This document shows positions 6,033 to 12,084 of a stretch of 14,219 bases of DNA, one piece after another (position 1 is the stretch's first letter; every line of letters begins with the position of its first letter). The notes under the pieces are model-generated. The model searched no databases and was not told the origin of the DNA. It saw only the letters and a list, made by a program, of their open reading frames with translations. The position numbers were made by a program, and so were the translations under genes. The stretch lies in the NCBI GenBank assembly GCA_959596505.1, contig CAUFWM010000037.1, forward strand, positions 1-14,219, given 5' to 3'. The DNA is from an uncultured Collinsella sp. (GTDB lineage: Bacteria > Actinomycetota > Coriobacteriia > Coriobacteriales > Coriobacteriaceae).

Positions 6033-7150
6033 CACTCGTGCCATAAAATGCGGTCGCGAATGTACTCGCCCAGCATGGGCACGCTAAACCGGACGAGGCC
6101 GTATCCGGCAGCCTCGATGACGCGCTCGCGAATCAGGCTTGCGCGATATTTACTCGCCCAGCTCTGGGTGCGGTCGCAGCGCTCAATGATATCCGCCATA
6201 CGCGTCGGCTTGCCCTCGTCAACCGCCATGGCCTCGATAAAGAGGCGCTGCGGGCTGCGCAGCCCGTAATACAGAGGCGCGTCAACCGCTTCGTAGAACT
6301 CGGAGACGGCATCCGCATGGCCATCCTCGACATCGCACCCTTCAATGACTTGCGAGCCACGCCGGACAGCAGACCGCCACATGTAATATCCCACCAGCTG
6401 AACCATATAGGGATGCCCCATGCTCTTGCGCGCCGCAAGGTCCGCGGTCTCCGCATCAATATAAAGACCAGCGCGCTTGACCGTCTGGATATACGAATCG
6501 CGCACCTTGGACAAAGAAATCGCCCCCAACGTACGCTGCTGGGCACGTCGCAAAAACGTCACGCTCGGCTCTTCGAGCAGATCGTCAACCATGCTGGGCA
6601 AGCCGGCAAAGACCAGCGCAAGACCGCGTTGCTCGCTATCGGGCAAGCCCGTGGCATCCTGATCTCCGAGCACCTGCTGATAGAGAACGGCGAGAGCCGC
6701 CAGTTCCTCGATAGACGCAGATTGAGCCTCGTCAATCGCAAACAGGATGCCCTTACCTGGACCGAGTTTCTTGAGACGTTCGTTGACCAGCCCCCGCAAC
6801 GTCTCGCCTTTTGCCCGCGCCGCCTCGACCGACATTCGGCCAAATGACGGACCAAACTCCATCGACGTCACAACGGGTTTATTCGAGCGAAGCGCGTCGG
6901 CCAAGCGGTCGCATAAACCAAGCGAAGCGGAATCGGAGACAACCGCCCATCTGCGCTCACTGGCGAGACGCTGCAGCTCCCGCAGGAGAACTGTTTTGCC
7001 ACAGCCGCGGTTTCCTGTAATGAGCATGAGTCTGCCCGGCGCTCCGGCACCGTTATCGAGCCCTTCCTCAAAATCTTCGATGACCGACTCGCGACCGATG
7101 AGCACCGGAGGTCGCTTACCAGCCGTTGGCTTAAAGGGATTTGGATTCAT
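6032..7150 (-). CDS. AAA+ ATPase of the archaeal-ATPase/ORC-like type with C-terminal winged helix
   Basis: A 372-residue P-loop ATPase. Residues 16-35 (VLIGRESVIEDFEEGL) form the box that opens AAA_16/ORC-type ATPases. Walker A is GNRGCGKT (46-53), Walker B is GILFAIDEAQ (134-143), and ALVFAGLPS (178-186) is at the sensor-1 position. Residues about 295-372 look like a winged helix (RLFIEAMAVDEGKPTRMADI, then a recognition helix SWASKYRASLIRERVI and a beta wing). Such proteins couple nucleotide-driven switching to DNA or partner binding; the exact role here is unknown. The start is firm, with GAGGAGG 5 bases before the ATG. It is 52 bp upstream of the UvrA-like gene on the same strand, so they may be co-transcribed. 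Three tandem 10-bp repeats with TATAAC-like boxes lie just upstream, suggesting its own controlled promoter. Confidence 0.85.
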   Translation of the reverse strand: MNPNPFKPTAGKRPPVLIGRESVIEDFEEGLDNGAGAPGRLMLITGNRGCGKTVLLRELQRLASERRWAVVSDSASLGLCDRLADALRSNKPVVTSMEFGPSFGRMSVEAARAKGETLRGLVNERLKKLGPGKGILFAIDEAQSASIEELAALAVLYQQVLGDQDATGLPDSEQRGLALVFAGLPSMVDDLLEEPSVTFLRRAQQRTLGAISLSKVRDSYIQTVKRAGLYIDAETADLAARKSMGHPYMVQLVGYYMWRSAVRRGSQVIEGCDVEDGHADAVSEFYEAVDAPLYYGLRSPQRLFIEAMAVDEGKPTRMADIIERCDRTQSWASKYRASLIRERVIEAAGYGLVRFSVPMLGEYIRDRILWHE

Positions 7151-7183
7151 GTCGGCCTCCTCGGATTGGCAAACGCTGGTAAT

Positions 7184-7217
7184 AGTTATACCAACTTATA
7201 CCGAGTTATACCAACTG
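7184..7217 (-). promoter_or_regulatory. Three tandem 10-bp repeats upstream of the ATPase gene
   Basis: The + strand units are AGTTATACCA, ACTTATACCG and AGTTATACCA, followed by a partial ACTG. On the minus strand each presents GGTATAA, resembling a -10 box. The array begins 33 bp upstream of the ATPase ATG and ends 3 bp before the third palindrome. A 10-bp period puts all units on one helix face, as expected for cooperative binding of a regulator, possibly the ATPase's own winged helix. The repeated TATAAC boxes may also be the promoter itself. Confidence 0.55.
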
Positions 7218-7220
7218 AAT

Positions 7221-7247
7221 GTGACAAAGGGACTGTCCCTTTGTCAC
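7221..7247. repeat. Palindrome, copy 3 of 3 (13-1-13)
   Basis: Arms GTGACAAAGGGAC and complement around a central T. The left flank keeps the AAT of copy 2; the right flank has diverged, so the perfect stem is 13 bp. It overlaps the TGA stop codon (7244-7246) of the Tet(M)-like gene, so the last bases of that reading frame are supplied by the repeat. Confidence 0.9.
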
Positions 7248-9247
7248 CTGTGGCCGAAAAATTCCGCGTCGGCGGGGCGATAGGGGCGGAAAGTGGCGGG
7301 ATCGACGTTTACGTGCGCCACGGCGGGTACGTCGTACCATTTGACCGTGTAGCCGGCGCCGTGGGCGCAAAAGACCGAGTCGGGCGTGTTGGGCAGATCG
7401 GCCTCGGGCTCGTAGGCGGCCGCCTCGATTACGCACTCGGCATCATGACAGGACGCGTAACCGGCGAACTCTAGGTACAGATGCCCGCGACCGCTCGTGT
7501 AGGCAGCCACCTCCAGCGCATAATCTTGCACCTTGGATGCCGGAACGCGACCCACAAGCTTCGACCGGTCGCCCGCCATCGTCGGCGGCTCGTACTCGGC
7601 GCCCATGCGCGTGGCATCCGAGAGCGCCCGGCCCACGCACTCCCCCGGCACCTCGAGCTCAAAGTGGTACCACGGCTCCAGCAGCACGGCTGCGCCGGCC
7701 TCGCGCGCCTGCATCAAACCCTGGCGAATCGAGCGGTACGTGGCCTGGCGAAAATCGCCGCCCTCGGTGTGTTTGGCATGCGCGCGGCCGCCCGTGAGCG
7801 TAATGCGCACATCGGTGATGGGCGAGCCGGTCAACACGCCCAGGTGGTCGCGCTCCATAGCGTTGGTGAGCGCCAAACGCTGCCAGTTAAGATCGAGCTC
7901 ATCGGTCGAGGTGACGGTGCCAAACTGCACGCCCGAACCCGCCGGCAACGGCTCCAGGCGCAGATGCACCTCGGCATAGTGGCGCAGTGGCTCAAAATGG
8001 CCCACACCCTCGACCGGCTGCGAAATAGTTTCCTTATAGAGAATGCCGCCGGGCTCAAACGCAACCGAAAGGCCAAAGCGATCGGCCAACACCCGCTGCA
8101 CGACCTCGAGTTGCACAGCGCCCATCAACTGCAAATGAATCTGCTCAAGATGCGTATTCCAGCTTACGCCGAGCATAGGATCTTCGTCCGCCAACTCAGT
8201 CAGTGCTTTGAACACCGCATGGACATCGTGTTCGCCCGGAAGCACCGTATAGGTGAGGACCGGCGCAATGACGGGTGCATCGCACCCGGGCTCCGCACCC
8301 AAGGCGTCCCCCGGGCGAACGTGCGCAAAACCCGTCACGGCACAGATACCGCCAGCAGCAACTTCCTGGGCAAGCTCGTACTTCTCGCCGTTATAGATGC
8401 GCACCTGATCGACCTTCTGCTCCCATACCTCGGCACCGGAGCGCCCGTCAATCATCTGTTTTGCACGCAGCGTGCCGCCGGTCACTTTAACCCAAGCCAA
8501 GCGCTCGCCGTGATCCCCGCGGCTGACACGATAGACGCGCGCGGCGAACTCCGGGGCCCACGCCTGTTCACGCATCAGCCTGCACATGCCATCCAGCAGC
8601 TCGCCCACGCCTTGGTCCTTGAGCGCCGAGCCCGCAAAGCAGGGAAACAATTTGCGCTCGGCAACCATGCGCGACAGCGTTGCAACAGAAAGCTCACCCG
8701 CCTCAAGAAACTCGTCGAGCGCCGCCTCGTCCAACGCAGCAGCGTCCTCCCAAACGGCACCGCCCGCCAACAGTTCGCTGGCATCCAGGCAGCCCTCGGA
8801 AAGACGCTGCCCAAGTTGTGCCAGCAAAACATCGCGGCCGGGATTCTCCAAATCGATCTTGTTGATGAAGATGAACGTCGGGATGTCATAGCGTGCGAGC
8901 AGGCGCCACAGGGTTTCGGTGTGTCCCTGCACGCCATCGTTGGCGCCCACAACCAAAATCGCATAGTCGAGCGCGCGCAATGTACGCTCCGCCTCGGCAG
9001 AAAAATCGACATGCCCCGGTGCATCCACGAGCATGACGTGGGTATCGCCATGGTCGAGCACGGCCTGCGACGAGAAAATCGTGATGCCGCGCTCGCGCTC
9101 GATAGCGTTGGTATCCAGATGCGAATCGCCATCGTCCACGCGCCCGCGCTTGCGAATGCGACCCGCGTTGAACAGCATGGCCTCGGCCAGCGTGGTCTTG
9201 CCGGCATCGACATGCGCCAAGATTCCAACGACCGCTTGCTTCGACAT
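7244..9247 (-). CDS. EF-G-like translational GTPase of the Tet(M)/Tet(W) ribosomal-protection type
   Basis: 667 residues, slightly longer than Tet(M) (639). The GTPase domain is complete: G1 AHVDAGKT (11-18), switch I RERGITI (51-57), G3 DAPGH (75-79), G4 NKID (129-132) and G5 GSALK (206-210). Then come a domain II-like barrel (about 240-320), EF-G domain III/IV segments (LMGAVQLEVVQRVLADRFGL; TGGRAHAKHTEGGDFRQATY) and the family's C-terminal pattern LLEPWYHFELEVP. The absence of an EF-G G' insert and the extreme C-terminus DSVFCAHGAGYTVKW point to the ribosomal-protection branch rather than EF-G or BipA. Such proteins bind the ribosome and expel tetracycline; chromosomal relatives often have untested or other roles, so resistance is not assured. 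AGGAGAGCC directly precedes the ATG. No mobile-element signature or foreign codon use is visible, suggesting an intrinsic gene. Confidence 0.9.
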   Translation of the reverse strand: MSKQAVVGILAHVDAGKTTLAEAMLFNAGRIRKRGRVDDGDSHLDTNAIERERGITIFSSQAVLDHGDTHVMLVDAPGHVDFSAEAERTLRALDYAILVVGANDGVQGHTETLWRLLARYDIPTFIFINKIDLENPGRDVLLAQLGQRLSEGCLDASELLAGGAVWEDAAALDEAALDEFLEAGELSVATLSRMVAERKLFPCFAGSALKDQGVGELLDGMCRLMREQAWAPEFAARVYRVSRGDHGERLAWVKVTGGTLRAKQMIDGRSGAEVWEQKVDQVRIYNGEKYELAQEVAAGGICAVTGFAHVRPGDALGAEPGCDAPVIAPVLTYTVLPGEHDVHAVFKALTELADEDPMLGVSWNTHLEQIHLQLMGAVQLEVVQRVLADRFGLSVAFEPGGILYKETISQPVEGVGHFEPLRHYAEVHLRLEPLPAGSGVQFGTVTSTDELDLNWQRLALTNAMERDHLGVLTGSPITDVRITLTGGRAHAKHTEGGDFRQATYRSIRQGLMQAREAGAAVLLEPWYHFELEVPGECVGRALSDATRMGAEYEPPTMAGDRSKLVGRVPASKVQDYALEVAAYTSGRGHLYLEFAGYASCHDAECVIEAAAYEPEADLPNTPDSVFCAHGAGYTVKWYDVPAVAHVNVDPATFRPYRPADAEFFGHR

Positions 9248-9308
9248 GGCTCTCCTCTTATTACAAGCCCATCACACGCGGCAACGGGCGCTCACGCTCC
9301 ACACTGGA

Positions 9309-9317
9309 TGATACAAT
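9309..9317 (+). promoter_or_regulatory. Extended -10-like box in the gap between two minus-strand genes
   Basis: TGATACAAT fits an extended -10 (TGnTACAAT) on the plus strand, with no good -35. If used, a transcript from about 9324 would reach the hairpin at 9445-9470, giving a short RNA of roughly 140 bases. On the other strand the same spot gives TATCAT, which could serve the Tet(M)-like gene 60 bp away. The rest of 9248-9444 is GC-rich with no credible gene. Confidence 0.25.
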
Positions 9318-9444
9318 TTACGGGCCGGCGGGCGAAGCGGGCCCTATCCCCCGACCGAGCTCATCGTCCCGCGTTGCCGCGCGGCGATTTTCGTAGGTTC
9401 GCGCCTTGCGAAAGCCGGCACCTCCCCTTAACAGCCCAGCGATC

Positions 9445-9470
9445 AAAAAGGCCCCACCCGGGGCCATTTT
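9445..9470 (-). terminator. Rho-independent terminator after the GNAT gene
   Basis: GGCCCC and GGGGCC form a perfect 6-bp stem around ACCC, flanked by A5 on the left and ATTTT on the right. Read on the minus strand the stem is followed by TTTTT, as expected 40 bp after the acetyltransferase stop codon. It would also work, less well, for plus-strand transcription. It separates the GNAT gene from the Tet(M)-like gene downstream. Confidence 0.8.
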
Positions 9471-9504
9471 CATGTATGTGGATTGCTGATACGCGTCCCC
9501 GTTC

Positions 9505-9993
9505 TTATGCCTCGCGCAGCCAGTCGAACGCAACGCGCGGCGTGCCGTCCGACACATACACGACGCCGGCGCGCTCGAACCCCGCTTTCATGCTCGCGCC
9601 TTGCATGGGCAGGTTGTCCGCATGCGTATCGATACGCAGGTGGTCGGCACGCTCCTTGGCAAAGGCAAACATCGCGGCCGCGATACCGTGCACGGTGCCG
9701 TCGGACGCCACGCGGTGCAGTACGGCGTACGGAGTGTCGCTGTGCCACTGACCGTCCTCGATGACGTCATAGCACTCGTCCGGGCCCGGCAAAAAGGCAA
9801 ACGTCGCCACCACGCGACCGTCGACTTCGCACACATAGCTGCCACCGGCGGCGATATCGGCAGCCAGCTGCTCGGCCGAAGGCGTGCCCTCGGGCCACTG
9901 CGTGGCGTTGCCATGCGCGCGCATAAAGGCGCGGGCGGCATCATAGATGGCCATGACGGCGGGAATGTCGGTCTCGAGGGTTTTTCTGATCAT
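9505..9993 (-). CDS. GNAT-family N-acetyltransferase
   Basis: A 162-residue single-domain acetyltransferase, normal for the family. It opens with the typical beta-strand IRKTLETDIPAVMAIYDAAR. The acetyl-CoA pyrophosphate-binding region (motif A) is VLHRVASDGTVHGIAAAMFA, about residues 91-110, a variant of Q/R-x-x-G-x-G/A. It is followed by RIDTHADNLPMQGASMKAGF, where Asn and the GF turn are the usual C-terminal GNAT features. The acceptor substrate cannot be told. GAGGT lies 9 bases before the chosen ATG (9991-9993); a GTG directly before it (9994-9996) is a near-equal alternative start. The gene is followed by its own terminator and is divergent from the zinc-ribbon-like gene, with a 30-bp dyad between them. 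Confidence 0.9.
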   Translation of the reverse strand: MIRKTLETDIPAVMAIYDAARAFMRAHGNATQWPEGTPSAEQLAADIAAGGSYVCEVDGRVVATFAFLPGPDECYDVIEDGQWHSDTPYAVLHRVASDGTVHGIAAAMFAFAKERADHLRIDTHADNLPMQGASMKAGFERAGVVYVSDGTPRVAFDWLREA

Positions 9994-10015
9994 CACGCGG
10001 CGACCTCACGTTTAT

Positions 10016-10045
10016 TGGTATCACTTTGATTGAGCAATGATACCA
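10016..10045. promoter_or_regulatory. Inverted repeat between divergent genes (candidate operator)
   Basis: TGGTATCA (10016-10023) and TGATACCA (10038-10045) are perfect 8-bp inverted half-sites with a 14-bp spacer. They lie between the start of the GNAT gene (23 bp away) and that of the zinc-ribbon-like gene (26 bp away). The 22-bp centre-to-centre distance, two helical turns, suits a dimeric regulator. The core GGTAT is shared with the repeats at 7184-7217, which may be coincidence. Confidence 0.5.
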
Positions 10046-10070
10046 GCGTTTGGAAAGGGGCGCGAAGCAG

Positions 10071-10367
10071 ATGGGGAGCAAGAAGCGAGCCGCCTGGGCA
10101 AAGGCCAAAAGTGAGTTTTTGGGCGCTGCCACCGGCGGCGATATGAGCGACCTTTTTGCGCGCGAGGACGAGCGCCGCGACGCCCTGGACGCCGAACGCG
10201 ATGAGGCCTGGCGCTACAAATCGTGCGAGCGCAAAAACCGCTACGACACACGCGCCGAGGCCGAGGCCGTTATGGCCGACTGCGAAAACCACGGGCGTCG
10301 TAGCTTGGCCTGCTATAAATGCGAATACTGCGGCGGCTGGCACCTGACGTCCCACCCTTGGAAATAG
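10071..10367 (+). CDS. Small zinc-ribbon-like protein, 98 residues
   Basis: The N-terminal half is charged and helical. The C-terminal half reads CERKNRYDTRAEAEAVM, then ACYKCEYCGGWHLTSHP. Cys52, Cys84, Cys87 and His91 are plausible metal ligands; the pattern C-x-K-x-x-Y ... Y-x-C-x-x-C-G-G-W-H-L-T-S recurs in many small uncharacterised bacterial and phage proteins, and its function is not known. The ATG at 10071 is chosen because AAAGGGG lies 10 bases upstream; a TTG at 10050 would add seven residues and swallow that box. It converges on rsmJ with only 48 bp between and no clear terminator there. Confidence 0.75.
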   Translation: MGSKKRAAWAKAKSEFLGAATGGDMSDLFAREDERRDALDAERDEAWRYKSCERKNRYDTRAEAEAVMADCENHGRRSLACYKCEYCGGWHLTSHPWK

Positions 10368-10415
10368 GCCCCGCATCGGCGCGGCGCTCACGCAGCACCG
10401 GCCATCGCGCACAGG

Positions 10416-11120
10416 CTACGGACGCGGCGGCACCAAAACATCGTAGCGGACGGCCTTGCCCGCAAGCTGATAGCTCGGCTTAACGCCGGCAAGCAGCGGC
10501 CCCTTCACCGGCCGCTTGATAACGACCTTGCGCGGGCGCGGCACAAGCGCGGCCTCGACCAGCGTCTCCTCATCGGCGCACGGCTGTTCCAAATGGTGCA
10601 AGAGCTGGAACTTCTTTTTAACCGCCGCGCTCTTGGTGCGCTCGGGAAACATGGGGTCCAGATACACCACATCGGGAGCCGCGAGCTCACCGCGCTCGAC
10701 CAGCTCAGCCGTATGGCGAAGGCCGGCAATGCTGTCCTCGCCCGCATGTAAGCGCATGCGCGACACGGCAGCCGCAAGCGCCGGATCGCCCGCTGCGCGA
10801 TTCAGGGCATCCTTAAGGAGCACCGCGATCACGCAATCCTGCTCATACAAATCGACGGTAAAGCCCGCGGCGGCCAGCAGCAGCGAATCCTCGCCAAAGC
10901 CTGCCGTGGCGTCAATCGCCCATGGGCTCTCGATGCCTTTTGTGCGCGCAGCTTTCACCAGCAGCTCTTGCTGCAGACGGCCCTGCTTGAGCCTTGGAAG
11001 CATGCGGGCAAAATCGGCACGCAGCTCCATCGCGCCGTCGGTAAGCGTGAGGCCCTCGGGCTTCCCGATCAGCTCAAGCCCCGCGGCCCGAGCAACAGAA
11101 AAGGGATCGATGACGCCCAT
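10416..11120 (-). CDS. rsmJ: 16S rRNA (guanine-1516-N2)-methyltransferase RsmJ
   Basis: A 234-residue cytoplasmic SAM-dependent methyltransferase that methylates G1516 of 16S rRNA (E. coli numbering), close to the 250 residues of E. coli RsmJ. Visible motifs: SAM-binding motif I WAIDATAGFGEDSLLLA (about 67-83), acidic motif II LYEQD, catalytic motif IV VYLDPMFPERTKSAAVKKK (the DPMFP of RsmJ rather than NPPY), and the final strand KVVIKRPVKGPLLAG, matching the VVVKRP block of the family. The start is the ATG at 11118-11120, with AAGGAG 5 bases before it; a GTG two codons further up lies inside that box. It is 63 bp downstream of the small membrane-protein gene on the same strand, so both may share a transcript. 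Confidence 0.92.
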   Translation of the reverse strand: MGVIDPFSVARAAGLELIGKPEGLTLTDGAMELRADFARMLPRLKQGRLQQELLVKAARTKGIESPWAIDATAGFGEDSLLLAAAGFTVDLYEQDCVIAVLLKDALNRAAGDPALAAAVSRMRLHAGEDSIAGLRHTAELVERGELAAPDVVYLDPMFPERTKSAAVKKKFQLLHHLEQPCADEETLVEAALVPRPRKVVIKRPVKGPLLAGVKPSYQLAGKAVRYDVLVPPRP

Positions 11121-11183
11121 GGACACTCCTTCACAAGCAAAATGAATACGTGAGCGCCGCCCCTGTCGGCACTCAACCGTCCG

Positions 11184-11327
11184 CTATTGTCCCACATGCG
11201 ACATGGTCCACAGCATCCCAATGCAAAGCGCCGCCATCAATCCCGTGCACACGGCAGCGATCACGGAATCACCCATGCGCCTTCCCAACGACCGCGGCTC
11301 GCGCACTTGCCCTGTTCCGTACATCAT
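11184..11327 (-). CDS. 47-residue single-helix membrane protein
   Basis: An ATG ATG start with AAGGAGGAGCC directly upstream (11328-11338), one of the best ribosome binding sites in the window, opens 47 codons to TAG at 11184-11186. The product begins MMYGTGQVREPRSLGRRMGD, a basic cytoplasmic-looking head. Residues about 22-41 (VIAAVCTGLMAALCIGMLWT) form one hydrophobic helix, and the tail is MSHVGQ. The positive-inside rule predicts the N-terminus in the cytoplasm. I recognise no family. It lies upstream of rsmJ on the same strand. Small membrane proteins of this size are easily missed; the strong ribosome site and clean helix are the main evidence. Confidence 0.7.
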   Translation of the reverse strand: MMYGTGQVREPRSLGRRMGDSVIAAVCTGLMAALCIGMLWTMSHVGQ

Positions 11328-11555
11328 GGCTCCTCCTTAGACCAACTCCTTGTTACGCCTTCATCATCGCAGCACCGCGCATACGCTACCATCGATTTGG
11401 CTTACGCCCAGCTTTCCTTTTTGAAAGGTTGGACCGTACAGGCAAGAGACGCTTTCAAGCGCATGCATCGCCCCGTTGAACTACAATGTGCTTCACAATA
11501 TGTGCCGCAACCTGGGTGCGACAGATTCTCCGCGCCCGCATCGAAAGGACCAACT

Positions 11556-11957
11556 ATGAGCGCCGCTCGCAAGACACTCAAAATCCTTGCCCTGATTTAT
11601 TTTGTTCTGGGCATCGCCAGTCTCGTCATCGGAATCGCCGGCATCGCGACCGGCAAGCTCGAGTCCGCGTACGGATCGAACGCTATGCTCGCCGCCGTCG
11701 TGCTGGTCGCCAAGGGCGTTGTCGATCTTGCCGCAGGTGTTGCAGGCATCAAGGGCGCTAACAAGCCTTCGCAGGTGGATGGCGCGTTTAAGCTCGGCAT
11801 CGTTGCCGCAATCGTCACAATTGCACAGGCCGTGCTCACGCTTCCCGCGCTCGGCGGCAGCTCCGTCAATATCGTCGCCTTTGTCATCGTGGTCTACGAC
11901 CTGTTCTTTATTCAGCAGGCGCACGCCGTTAAGGCCGAAAACAAGGACCGCCTGTAA
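11556..11957 (+). CDS. Four-helix membrane protein of unknown function
   Basis: 133 residues, almost all membrane. After a short basic start (SAARK) there are four hydrophobic segments: about 7-31 (LKILALIYFVLGIASLVIGI), 43-66 (AMLAAVVLVAKGVVDLAAGV), 78-98 (LGIVAAIVTIAQAVLTLPAL) and 103-122 (VNIVAFVIVVYDLFFIQQAH), with a charged tail KAENKDRL. The first loop carries ATGKLESAYGSN and the second KGANKPSQVDG. The pattern resembles the small four-helix proteins common in Coriobacteriia and Firmicutes, but no function follows. AAAGGA sits 6-7 bases before the ATG. Upstream, TTGAAC (11476-11481) and TATGTG (11499-11504) are spaced 17 bp, a weak promoter candidate. The gene has its own strong terminator. 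Confidence 0.8.
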   Translation: MSAARKTLKILALIYFVLGIASLVIGIAGIATGKLESAYGSNAMLAAVVLVAKGVVDLAAGVAGIKGANKPSQVDGAFKLGIVAAIVTIAQAVLTLPALGGSSVNIVAFVIVVYDLFFIQQAHAVKAENKDRL

Positions 11958-11993
11958 GCGCTCGCTTCTCATAACCTCTGCAGCCAAGCAACT

Positions 11994-12031
11994 AAAAAGG
12001 GCCGATCGCGCATCTCCGCGGTCGGCCCTTT
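11994..12031. terminator. Strong bidirectional terminator
   Basis: The stem AAAGGGCCGATCGCG pairs with CGCGGTCGGCCCTTT around a CATCTC loop, with a single G-U type pair. A-rich and T-rich ends serve both strands. It lies 37 bp past the four-helix protein's stop and about 55 bp past the rlmA stop on the other strand, so it can close both convergent genes. Confidence 0.88.
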
Positions 12032-12048
12032 ACGTTTGCCCAGATAAA

Positions 12049-12083
12049 ACCTGCCAAAATAAACCTGTCCCTATTTGGTAGGT
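12049..12083 (-). terminator. Hairpin against the rlmA stop codon
   Basis: On the minus strand ACCTACCAAATA pairs imperfectly with TATTTTGGCAGGT, with GGGACAGGTT in the loop, and is followed by TTTTATC. It starts one base after the rlmA stop codon. The U-run supports a terminator, with 11994-12031 as back-up. Its position flush with a stop codon mirrors the three palindromes at 3452, 6002 and 7221, so it may be a member of a second repeat family. Confidence 0.5.
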
Positions 12084-12084
12084 G

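Noticed and set aside
3452..7247. CRISPR array from the recurring palindromes
   Set aside because: The three copies are 1.2-2.5 kb apart with genes between them; there are no spacers and no cas genes.
9248..9504. Signal recognition particle RNA or other known structural RNA in the gap
   Set aside because: The gap is GC-rich and ends in a hairpin, but the diagnostic SRP loop sequence and other known RNA motifs are absent.
7481..9751. A 756-codon open frame on the plus strand
   Set aside because: It lies antisense to the Tet(M)-type GTPase and runs on into the GNAT gene, has no recognisable domain, is rich in Arg, His and Ala, and arises from the GC-biased third positions of the real minus-strand gene.
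11493..11987. A 164-codon minus-strand frame opposite the four-helix membrane protein
   Set aside because: It is Asp/Gly/His-rich without motifs and mirrors the hydrophobic codons of the true plus-strand gene.
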